Origin: Erwinia sp.
GTDB lineage: Bacteria; Pseudomonadota; Gammaproteobacteria; Enterobacterales; Enterobacteriaceae
Direction of reading: 5' to 3'
Assembly (NCBI GenBank): GCA_964016415.1
Contig: OZ024666.1
Location: forward strand, 1,407,310 to 1,471,309
Length of the DNA: 64,000 nucleotides
Shown: positions 41,301 through 53,500 of the stretch, in pieces
Layout: each line of letters starts with the position of its first letter
Numbering within the stretch: the stretch's first letter is position 1
The notes under the pieces: generated by a model
Databases searched by the model: none
What the model saw: only the letters and a program-made list of their open reading frames with translations
Told to the model about the DNA's origin: nothing
Position numbers and translations under genes: made by a program

Positions 41301-44300
41301 TGCGTCTGCTGAAACAGGCTAACAGTGAGCGGATCGCTTGCACCTTGTGGATCACAGTACCACTGGACATGACTGAGACGAACAGGGTGATCACGTTTCA
41401 GCGCCTTCAGTGCAGCATTCAGCATCTGCTGTTCTGACCACTGGTGGTCCGGCAAATCGCTGGCGATACTGACAGTCAGGGTGCTTTGCACCGCTGGCGA
41501 TGAGCAGGACGATATTGTTGCTTGCTCGCTCGCAATACGCGCAACAATAATCTGCTCACCGAGCGCTGCTGCTGGTTGATCTGACGCAGGGAAGGCGGCA
41601 CTCTGAACAAACCCGGCATCCTCTAATGCCGCCTGCCAGTCTTGCTGGGACGCAAAGAGCTCACCATGACGCAAGACGCTATCGCTAATCGGCGGCACCA
41701 GCGCACCAAAAACGAAGTCAAACAGCTTTTTCGGCGCGGTAATTTCACGCATCAGCAGCAAACCGCCCGGTTTTAGTACGCTTTTCAAATTACGTAACAT
41801 CTGGCGTAAATCCGCCGAGTTGTGCAGCACATTCGCAGCGACAATCGCATCATATTGTTGGCGCGGAAGCGACTGCTGCAGTGCAGGCTGTTCCATATCA
41901 AACGGCAGATAATTGATAAACGAGTATGCGGAAAACTTCTCTCGCGCCCGCTGAAGGAACAGCGGGCCAAGATCGGTGTAGCTATAGTGCTCGCAACTGC
42001 CCTCCGGTAGTGCCTGCAAAATCCCGTGGCTGGTACCTCCGGTACCCGCACCAATTTCCAGAATAGCGATCGGCTGTTCACTGTGACTCGCCAGAGTGGC
42101 CATCGTCGCAGCGGCTATCGCGTTAAAGTAACGTGACCAGGGCTGTTCCCGGTACATATGCTCGACATCGGCGGTAGAGGCCGCAGGGAAAACCACGCTC
42201 ACCGGATCAACATCACCGCGCAGCATCGCGCCAAGCTGTGGCCCGGTACGCGCGATCAGCTGTGCCAGGTGGCTGTAGCCAGCGGCGCGCATACGCGTTA
42301 GCCAATCATCAACATTAATCTCCGCGAGAGACAGCTCGCTGTAGCATAATTCACCATTCCGCCAGCTTTGCTGCAGCGCACCACTGGCTGAGAGGTCGCG
42401 CAACAGACGCTGCATCAGTTCACGATAGCGTAAAGGAATACCCGCCAGCTTCATCAGCTGGTGGATACTGAAATATTCTTGCGGTCGTTGCAGTAACTGC
42501 ATATGTTGCAGCATCTGGCTGACATAATGCTGATGCAGAGCATCGACACAACGGTCTTCCTCTTCCAGCAGAGACAAATCCAACTCTGCGCCTCGTTCAG
42601 TGGCTGTCTGCTGAGCGCTATCGCACAGTGCTTGCCAGCGGAGCAGCTCACTGCTGTTGTCAGCAGTGTAGCCGTTAGAGGTAATGTTTTCCTTCTAATG
42701 CCAGCAGCGCTCACCATCAAATGGGGTTACCGGCAATAAAGATCTCTGCTCTGAGTTGGTGATTAGTCCATGCCATTCCGGCATTTTCTGTCCCAGCTGT
42801 GTCTGCAGCTCAGCCGTTAGTCTCGTACCGTTGCTAACACAATATGCAACAATCCCGGCATCACTATTCACCTGCTGCAGATTCGCAACTCCATCTCCGA
42901 TATCTAACAGCAGTGAGAGCCAGCCATCAATATCACTGGCACTGAGTAGCAGCCGATAATTAAACAGCGAACGGTGGTAAAAACTGGTGGCGGCGTACGC
43001 CAGCATATCAAAACTGGCTTCGCGGTCGCTAAGGCGCACCACGTACTGCTGTACCAGCGCGTACAAACTTTTCTCACTACGCGCAGAGAGCAGCAGATGC
43101 AGCGGTCGATCGTTGTCGCGGCTGGCATCCATCTGGGGTGCAGCTTCAAGAATCGCATGCGCATTGCTGCCACCAATACCAAACGAGCTGACGGCAGCAC
43201 GGTGTGGTGTTTCTGAGTGCCACGGCTTCAGTTGCTGCGGCACGTAAAAGGGTGTCGAGGCAAAGTCAATCGCTGGGTTAGGCTGAGAGAAATTGAGACT
43301 TGGCGGAATCTGGCGCTGCCAGATTGCCAGTCCTGCTTTCAGCATACTGGCAACACCAGCCGCGGTATCAAGATGGCCAACATTACTTTTCAGGGAGCCA
43401 ATGGCCGTCTGTTGTGGCTGGGGGGACCAGGCTTCAGTCAGTGCGCTGATTTTCAGCGGGTCACCGAGCGGCGTTGCGGTACCGTGAGCTTCCACAAGGC
43501 CGATGGTATCAGCATCAATATCTGCCATCGCGAGCGCATCACGGATAACATCGCGCTGTCCGCTTAGGGAGGGTGCAGTGTAACCGGCTTTATCATTACC
43601 ATCGTTATTAATCGCAGTACCGCGAATGACTGCAAGAATGGGGTCGCCATCCGCAATAGCGCGATCCAGTCGCTTCAGCAGTACTACCGCCGCACCGTTG
43701 CCGACCAGCGTGCCGTTGGCTTCGGCGTCAAAAGGCCGACAGTGACCATCGGCAGAAAAGATCATGCCCTGACGATAGAAATAACCTGCCTGTTGCGGAA
43801 AACTGAGGCTTGCACCACCGGCCAGCATCATCTCCGCATCGCCACTGGCGATCGCTTCACAGGCCAGGTGAATGGCGATCAGGGAGCTGGAGCAGGCGGT
43901 CTGTACAGTATACGCAGGGCCCCGCAGACCGAGTTTATAAGCAACGCGTGTCGCCAGATAATCTTTGTCGTTCCCCATCAGTTTCTGAAATACCTGAGGT
44001 GAAGCAATCTGCTGTGCATCCTGACGCTGCGACAGCTGGTAAGTACTCATACGGGATGAACCAATTACCCCCGTTCGTGCAGTGAGGGTAGAGGAGGCGT
44101 AACCTGCCATTTCCAGAGCTTCCCACGCACACATCAGGGACAACCGCTGCTGCGGATCGATATTTTCTGCTTCCTGGCGCGAATAACCAAAGAACTGCCA
44201 CTCAAAAAGGTCAGCATCTTCCACCACGGAGGCAGCTGGCACATAATCCGGACGTTTGAGCAATGACGGGTCGACACCTGCTCTCTGCAGCGCATCGGCA

Positions 44301-44456
44301 TCGAAACGAGAAATTAACTCCTCACCATCCGCAATGCGGCGCCAGAATTCAAAAAACAGATGCCGCACGCGGGAAACGGCAGCCTGCGCCGATAATAGCA
44401 ATGGGCAGGGTGTCACCATACTGGCGGGAAAACTGTTCGGAATCGAATGAGTTCAT
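38317..44456 (-). pseudogene. second siderophore synthase: KS-cMT-KR-ACP-Cy (HMWP1-like), broken
   Basis: Conceptual chain of about 2045 residues from ATG 44456 (GGAAAAG upstream). Order: KS about 44430-43140 (TACSSS Cys, VEAHGTA His, NVGHLD His all present); a 140-residue post-KS stretch with no AT motif (no GQGAQ, no GHSxGE), ending PVTPFDGERCW; C-methyltransferase about 42100-41700 (LEIGAGTGG); KR about 40780-40200; ACP with GLDS at about 39850; Cy-like domain about 39650-38400 with no PCP or TE after it. Lesions: one T too many in a T-run at 44351-44356; TAG 42695-42697; TAG 39860-39862, directly before the ACP GLDS; one A too many in an A-run at 38958-38963. It resembles HMWP1 but lacks its AT and its terminal MT-PCP-TE. 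Confidence 0.88.
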
Positions 44457-44510
44457 GCGGTTGCTTTTCCATGTTTAGGCAAACAAAAATGTATAAGTAT
44501 CGTGCTGACA

Positions 44511-44526
44511 CCGGGCAAATGCCCGG
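44511..44526 (-). terminator. small hairpin between the two synthase genes
   Basis: Perfect CCGGGC-AAAT-GCCCGG hairpin in the 86-nt gap between synthases. It has no T-run, so it may attenuate rather than stop transcription. Confidence 0.4.
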
Positions 44527-44542
44527 ACTGGCTGTTGGTTGT

Positions 44543-47500
44543 TCAACGTTGCCGTAGCTGGCGACGACGTTGACGTGCCTGACGCCGTTCAGCAATATCC
44601 CGACTACTTTGTTCTGCTGCCGTCTCCTGCTGACACGTAAGCCAGTTTGACAGTGCTCGTGCATTAGGACGGTTAAACAGCTCCACTATTGGTAGCGGGA
44701 TCTTCAGTTGTTGCTGCAACTGTTGACGCAGACGGATCAAGTGCAGCGAGGTTGCACCCGCTTCAAAAAAGTTACTGTTTTCCGGCACCGTATCGAGTCC
44801 GGCGATCTGCTGCAGTTGCTGACAAATCAGCTCGCTCAACGCATCACTGTGACTCTCATGCACTCGAACATCCGGCTGGCTGTCATTCGCGGTTTCTGTC
44901 AGTGGCTGCGAGGCAAGCGTCTGCCACCGGTTAACCGGCAGCAGGGCAGTAAGATTTTGTTGCCAGAGGTCGTCACACACCGCCAGTCCGCTCAGTAATT
45001 CACGGTAGCTTGCGAACATCTCGTCGACCATCCCTGCAGGAAATAGCGCATCAATGCAGTCCCAGCTGAAAACCAACTCCCCACGTCGCTCCACTACCTG
45101 ATGGTCAATCCACACCTGCGGTGTCTGGCTGACGCTCCAGCCAAACTCACCCAACCAGTCGGCAGCGACACTTCGGTCGCTCCCCTGTGCATCAATGCCG
45201 AGTCCGCTGGTGAACACCACTGGCATCACCAGCGCATCAACACGACCTCTTCGACGTGCTGCTTCACGTAGCACACGTACAGCAGAAACTTCACTGTGAC
45301 TGAGGTCATCCCACAACTGTTGTTGCAATACGGTGGCACGTCGAAGGAAATCGGCATCACCTTGCATATCGCAGGCCAGTAAGCTCAGTGAGGTAAAATC
45401 CCCAACCAGCAGGGGGAGCTGCGGATGAATATCCGGGCGTTGGAATAACGTCAGATTGAGGGTGAAATGCGGTTCCGCGCTCCAGTTTGCCAGCACAAGG
45501 CTCCATACTGTCAACAGCAGCGCATTTGGCGTGATGCCCGCATCGGTGGCGCGCTGACGCAGCTGGCTCCAGTGTTCTTCACCAAGGCGAGCTTCACGCC
45601 GGATAAAATGTGTAGTTGTCAGTTTTTCCGGCTGCTGCGCCAGCGGCAACAACGGGCCGGCAGGCAGCGACTCCAGACGGTCCAGCCAATAGCTAAGTGC
45701 GTTGTTCCAGCTGGCGCGTTGCGGCCACTTCTCCTGAGCGAGGACATAGTCGCGGAAACGAATAGTCAACGGCGGTAACGTGCTTTCCGGTTGACGCGCC
45801 AGCTGCGCCCATTCCGAGAGCAGCATCACCATGGAGCGACCATCACAGATAAGATTATCAAGACTGATGGATAGACGAATACGCTGGTCGGTTAACTGCC
45901 CGGCTCGCACGCTAAACAATGGCCAGCGCGAAGTGTCATGCACCTCATGACTGAGATCGCCACGCACCTGCTGTTCCCACTGTTCGAGCTCAGTGATACT
46001 GGCATGACGCAGGTCCTGACAGGTAATCTGATATTCTGGCACGTCAGGCAGTACCCGTTGATACCCCGCATCATCGATCACTGCACGCAGCATTTCGTGA
46101 CGCAGCACCAGCTGCTGCCAGGCGTGTTGCAGCGCATGATGGCTAAGATCGTCAATGTCAATTTCCACATACAGATGGGTGGAAACACCACTAAGCGTCA
46201 GGCCGCTCTGACGGCCAACCCAATACGCCTGCTGCACATCAGTAAGCGGGAATGGCTGATAACACTGAGCATCATCCATCTGCCACTCTTGCTGTTCCTC
46301 TTCCCACAACGGGGCTGCAGCGACTTTGACGGCAAAATCGGCGAACCGTGGACAAACAAACAGATCACGCAGCGCCACCTGACGTTGTAGCTGATGGCGG
46401 ATTTTCTCCACCAGACGAACCGCCGTCAGGCTGTCGCCACCAGATTCAAAAAAATGTGTTTCAGCGGCGGGGATATCACCGTCGAGCAGCGCGGCCCACA
46501 GTGAAGCAAGACGGGCGTCCATTCCCTGCCATTGTGGCGCAGAATGACCCGATGACACCTTGTCGTCGCTGTGCGGACGTGGTAGCAAGGCACGTGCAAC
46601 TTTACCGGTCGGACTGAGCGGCAGTGTATCCAGCTCAATCAGGATTTGCGGCACCATATAACCCGGCAGCAGCGTTCCCAGATAGTCACTGAGTTTGGTT
46701 GGCGTAAATTGCCACAGACTAGCCGGCATCTGTGCCATCACCAGATGCATGCCGCTATTGTCCAGCTGCGGCATCGACAATGCAGCCTGGTGGATATAGC
46801 CTTGTTGCGCCAGCTGCTGCTGCCACTGTGTCGCACTGAATAGCGGCAAGCCATTCTCACGACGACTATCTTCCAGCTGACTGTAGCCCGCCTCCAGTAA
46901 TGCTACGGTGGCGAGCTGGAAAGTACTATTGCGCGTCATTTCCGGTGCCAGTAACCAGCCGCCGGGACGCAGCAGGCTGGCTATACGTTGTAACAAACGC
47001 GGCACATTATGACTACGATGCAGCGCGTTAAATGCCAGAACCAGATCGTAGTGGTGACGATTGGCGCCCTGCTGAATAAGCGGCTGTTCACTGTCCAGCA
47101 CGCTGAAATAAAGCGGATGGGCAGATGCACTGAGACGCGTTTTTGCCTGCTGAACCAACAGACGTGATGCATCGGTGAAGTGATACTCCAGCTTCACATC
47201 CATCAGTTGCGCCAGCAGCGCGTGCGTTGCCACGCCGCTGCGTCCTCCCAGCTCCAGAATACGCGGCGTGCGTCCCAGTTGTTGCGTCAGAAGACGAATC
47301 AGGTTAGCCAGTGCATTGATGATCGGCGCACTGAGCGGATTGACCTGTGTCAGCTGTTCCGGTGATAGGGCATCATCGTCGCTGTAAAACAGTTCCATGG
47401 CACTGGCTTCACCACGCAGAATACGCAGACGATCGGCTGCACCACTCTGCAGACGCAGCAGCGCCTCACGCGGTAGTCCGGCAGAAGCTGCCTGACTCAA

Positions 47501-50500
47501 CAACGTTTTCCACTCCGGCGTACTGCGCTGCACCGCCTGCCATTGTTGCATCAGCGATCGATATTCAGCCGCAGGGTTTACCACAGTATCACCCGCCACA
47601 GCGAGCGTATCGGCAATAATACGTTCGCCAAGCTGATCGATCAGCCGCCAAAACTGTTGCAACTCAACGACAGATGGGCAAAGTGGTTGCTCCGCCAACA
47701 GGTCACGGGCAGCGGCGATCAACTGTTCACCATCCTGTAAAGCGGCCTCAGCAATTAGCTGTTGGCTCAGGCTTTGTGTTTCTGCAGACAGTACCAGCTA
47801 GGCTGCAAGACGTTTTTCACCGTGTGCGTTGTCGATGGTATCAACGACTGCATCACGAATTGCAGGATGCTGTTGTAATGCGGCTTCTATTTCACCCAGC
47901 TCGATACGATTACCGGCAATTTTCACCTGGTTATCGCAACGGCCGAGAAACTCCAGCGTACCATCCGGCCAGTAACGCGCCAGATCCCCGGTTCGGTACA
48001 GTCGTTCGCCACGATGTTCGATAAAGCTGGCAGCGGTGCGTTCAGCATCATTTTCATAACCCAGTGCGACACCACAACCCGCGATAAACAGGTCACCGGT
48101 GACATAATCCGGTCGATCACGCAGGTGACAATCCAGTACGTGATATGCCTGATTAGTCAGTGGATATCCATAAGGAATGCTGTTCCACTGTGGCTGTACC
48201 TCACCGACAATGAACCAATTTGACCAGATTGATGCTTCGGTTGCGCCACCCATGGCCACCAGCGTAGCCTCTGGCGCATGGTGTTGCAGTCGCGCAGGCA
48301 AATTCAGCGGGATCCAGTCACCACTAAGGAATACACAGCGAAGCCCCGCCAGAGCGTGCTGATGATAATCAGCTTCGGCCAGCAGCAGGTCAAGCAAAGC
48401 AGGTACAGAGTTCCATGCTGTGACGTTGTCACTTTTAATTAATGATAACCAGCGAGCAGGGTCACGCGTTGCATCGGCTTCCGGTAGTACCAGCGTACCG
48501 CCAGCGGCTAAAGTGCCGAAAATATCCCATACTGACAGGTCAAACCACAGGGCTGAAAGTCCTATCACGCTATCGCTCGCTGTGATACCAAAACGCTGAT
48601 TGATATCCAGCACCGTATTCACCGCACCGCGATGGTCAATCAGTACGCCTTTCGGCACGCCAGTGGAACCTGAAGTGTAAATCACATAAGCGGCATCAGT
48701 AGCCTGAAGGCCGGTAACGGGTAGCGTATCGCCGCAAACTGGCTCTGCAGCATCGACTACCAAAGTAACAAACAGAGGGTTAACCCTTTTCGTATCATCA
48801 GCATGCTCATCCGTGCTGGCCATGCACGTCAGTTGTGCCTGATACTCAGGCTGGGTAAGCAGCACGCGTATATCACTGCCGGAAATAATAGTTTGTAAAC
48901 GGGCTACAGGTGTATCAGCAGAGAGCGGTACATAGGCTGCGCCTGTTGCCTGAATCGCCAGACAGCTGGCGATTTGCGCAGCGCCTTTATGCATTATCAC
49001 CGCCACGCGGTCACCAGGCTTGACCTCTGCAGCTCTCAATTGTCCGGCAATCCCCATACTCCACTCGCTCAATTGCTGATAACTCCAGCGACCTTCGCTG
49101 CTAACCAGTGCGGTGGCGGTTGGTTGTTCAGCTGCACGCTGGAAGAACAGGCCATCCAGCGTTCCTTCATACAATGGTGCAGCGGTATCGTTGATCGCCT
49201 GACGCACCTGCTGCTGCGCAAGAGGTAAAAGAGCAGGCAGTGGTTGTTGCCACAACGTGTCACTGTCTGCCAGTTGCTCAAGCAGTAGGGCATAAGCATC
49301 AAACATTGCATCCAGCACTCCGGGCTGGAACAGGTTATCAACAGCATCCCAGTTGTATACCAGCGCGCCATCCTGCTCGCTGGCCTGATGATCGAGCCAC
49401 ACCTGCGGCGTCTGACTAATGCCTTAAATAATCTCGCCCAGCGGACTCGCCGCGGCGCCTTTAGTCGGGTCATTGACTCCCAACTGACTGGTGAACACCA
49501 CAGGCATGCCAACCAAAGCCTGCTGTTCACGACCACGGTTCCATTCACGTAATACGTCGACGGCACTGAAACTACGGTGTTGCAGGCTTTCTAATAGCTC
49601 GCCATTGACCTGAGAGGCGCGTTCGGCAAAGCTCAGTGGCTGTTGATGATCAAGTGCCAACAGGGTCACAGCCGTGAAATCACCCACCATGTGTGGTACA
49701 TCCTCATGCCACGGCACGGTCAAAGATGGTCAGATTCAGGCTGAAAACAGGCTCGCTGCTCCAGCTGGCCAACACTTCCGAGAAGGCCGTGATGAGAAGT
49801 GAAGCTGGCGTGACGTTGTAACGTGATGCGCGTTCACGCAGCGTCTGCCATCCTTCTGCTGGCAGTATACGCTGACGACGGCTGAACTGTGGGTGCACCT
49901 GGGTCAGGTTCTCTGCCACCAGAGGTAGCTGTGGCGCGGCAGGCAGCGTAGGCAGACGCTGCAACCACCAGTCGCGATCCTGTTGCCATTGCTCAAGGCG
50001 TGCGCCTTCCCGGTTGTGTTTCGCCAGCACGTAGTCGCGGAAGTGAATACTGAACGGCGACAGGCCAGCCTGTTGTAAATCACCCTCAGCACGATAGAGT
50101 GCGACTAATTCATCCCACAGTATCTGGCTGCTGGTCGCATTATTGATTAGCATATCAATGCTGATATGCAGACGGCTGGCACCCTGAGGCAGAAGACTAA
50201 GACGAATATCAAACAGCGGCCACTGTTCCGTTGGCAGTACCTGATGCGACAACACTCTGCGCCATTCTGCACAGTGTTGCTCTACTTGTGCGAGGCTGGC
50301 ATGCTGCAGGTCGGCAACAGCAATCTGATACTCTGGTACTGCGCTTAATACGCGCTGGCGGCCATCCTCACCAATCACCAGCCGCAGCGCATCATGACGT
50401 TCAACCAGCAAATTCCAGCAGCGCTGCAGGCGAGCGATGTCAACAGCCTGTGACGCATCAGCTTCAAGGTAGGCGTGGCAGGCAATCCCGCCCAGCGCAT

Positions 50501-53500
50501 AATGGTCCTGACGACCAATCCAGTATGCATATTGCAGCTCAGTCAGCGGGAATGGATCGAAACGAGCTTCTGCATGGTGAATGATGGTCATTCCGGCAGT
50601 GACACTGGCGGGTGAGGCGTGGTCCAACTGTTCGGTCAGCCAGGCAATCAGGCGTGCAGGGGTACTGTGCTCAAACAGTGCCTTCAGCGGACAACTGATG
50701 CCAAGCTCGCTCTCACAGCGGCGCGAAAAGTCCATAATCAGAATCGAGTCCATACCCAACGCCAGCAGCTCACTGTCTGGCTGAATCGCATGGGGTGCGA
50801 TGCGCAAAGTCCGCGCCAGCTCGTTGCGCACAAAATCGTGGATCAGCTGATGTTGATCACCACGGCTTAACTGCTGAAGATTACGTGCCTGAAGATCCTG
50901 AAGCGGTGCGGCGTCCTGCTGTTCAGCCACGCAATGGCTGAACAGATGAACCGGACTATAGAGAGCAAAGAGTGGGACAAACTTCTGCCAGTCTACTTCT
51001 GCGGCCAGCCATACCGCCGGGAACTGTGCATCAGCCATATCGACACTAAACAGTTTATCCAGCGTTGCCAGGTAACGGGCTGGCGGCTGACGCTGAATAC
51101 CGGCCATACGCAGGTACTGCAGCAATGCATCATCCACTTCAGACATCCCGCTGCCGCCGCTCCACGGTCCCCATGAGATACTGAGACCCGGCAGACCAAG
51201 GTAGCGACGCTGGCGCATCAAAGCATCCTGCCAGGCATTCGCCGCGCCGTAGTGGATTTGCAGGCGCGAGCCCCACACACCTGAAATTGAAGTAAAACAG
51301 ACAAACCATTGCAATGGTAATTGTCGGGAATATTCATCCAGAAGGCGGGTGCCGGTGATTTTCGCGGCGGCCACAGTCTGATAATCGTCGAGAGTGATAC
51401 TGTCGAGAGGGTTAAAACGGCCAACACCAGCACAGTGGAACACACCAACCAGAGGGTGATCGAGTTGAGAAATACGCGCAAACAGCGCAGCGACGGAAGC
51501 AGGCTGGGTGATATCGGTTTCTACGCAGGTGATAGTGATACCACGACTGCGCCAGTGCTGCAGCCACGCCTGCACATTGCGGCGCGGAGCCTGACGGCCA
51601 GTCAGCACCAGATGAGACGCACCATGGCGTATTAGCCATTCGCTGATATGACGCCCCAGCGCACCCCAGGCACCGACGACTAACACTACAGCATCGGGCG
51701 CAATGCTAAATTCATCACGCACATCGAGATCGCTTTGAGAGACAGGTGTCAGGCACGGATGCAACCATTGTTGCTGACGCACGCACAACGCATCTTCCTC
51801 ACCAAAACAGCTGGTAGCACGCAGTACCGCATTGGCTACCTGCCAGATACCCGTTTCCGCTTCCATATCCAGCATCAGCCATTTACAAGCCGGGTACTCA
51901 ATCGCCAGGGCACGGGCCGCCCCCCACAGCGCAGCCTGATCAGCATTGCAGACTGCCTGCTGTGGTGTCTGGGCATTGCGCGTGACCAACATCAGACGCA
52001 AAGCACCTTTCAGCTGCTGGATTTGTTGCAGCAACGAAATTAACGACCAGCAGGCATCACCCGGAGGTGGCATAAACAGCGCAACATCATCCTGTTGCCA
52101 CTCACCTACCAGCTGTTCAGCACTGTCGCAAAACAGGGCATCAACTTTAATCGCCGTGAAACTGTCTGCCAATTGATCGCAGCTGTGTTCATCGCCGAGC
52201 AGCCAGTAGCGACGTTCGCGGAGGGTGGGCGATGGTGTGTCAATGACTTCCCATTGCTGAGTATAGAGTGGCACGGTTTCAGCACTAATGTGCACCGGCA
52301 TGGGTTGCAGAGGTAACGGTTCGCGCGGCGCATCGCCATCGTAATCCAGCCAGTAAGTCTGGCGATGGAACGGGTAGCGCGGCAGCTGGCGTGGTGACAA
52401 CAGTGGAGCACTGAAAGTGGCGCAGTCCGGATCGTCCCAGCGGAACGAAGCTCCGGCAAGATAGAGATCGCGCAGCGCTTCACGCCAGCAACTGAGCTGT
52501 TCGCTATTGCGACGCTGACTGGCAACCACCGTCACCGGATGCGCAGGACGGTTACTCAGTAGCCGACGCTGCGCTAACGCGGTAAGAATAGCGTGTGGGC
52601 CAATCTCCAGTAACACATCACACTGCTGAGCCGCGATATCCAACGCCTGGTAGAAGCGTACAGCCTGGCGCGCATGGTGTCGCCATTAGCTGGCGTCAGG
52701 AGCATACTGCATCGCTTCACCACTCAGACTGGAAATCAGGGGGATAGCAGGTGGCAAGGTAGCCACATCAGCACACCGCTGCTGCCAGGTATCAAGCTTT
52801 GGGTCGAGCAGAGGTGAGTGGAAAGCGTGTGAAACTGTCAACGGACGGGTACTGATATTTTCCTGTTCAAGACCATCGCGCAGCGAATCCAGCACCGCTT
52901 GCGCACCGGACAGCACGCAATCTTCTTCGCCATTCATCGCGGCAATGGCGACCTGTGCAGCATCTTCAGCCACCAGAGAAACCAGCCTTTGCTCCAGTTC
53001 GACAGCACTGAGCCGTACCGCCAGCATACCGCCGCCCGCAGGCAACGCCTGCATCAATGCACCACGCTGTACGATCAAACGTGCGGCATCAGTCAGCGTC
53101 AGAGAACCGGCAATCACCAGTGCAGCAAATTCGCCTATCGAGTGACCCAGCATGACCACGGGCTGTACGCCGTAGCTTTGCCACAACCGTGCCAACGCAT
53201 AACCAACAGCAAACAGCGCGGGTTGCGTGATCTCAGTCTGATTAAGTCGTTTGCTGTCATCAGCAAACATCAGTCTCAGCAGTGATTCCCCCAGCCAGGG
53301 CGCGATAGCCTTTTCAGCCTGGTCCAGAGCGCTCCGAAAGGCGGGTTCACTGTGGTACAGATCGCTCGTCATACCTGCATACTGTGCACCCTGTCCGGTA
53401 AACATAAAGCCGATACGCGGTGCAACATTAACGGCTTCTCCCGGCGTAGCATCAAGCAATGCCGCCTGCATTTGCTGGCGGTCACCGCCGACAAATGCAG

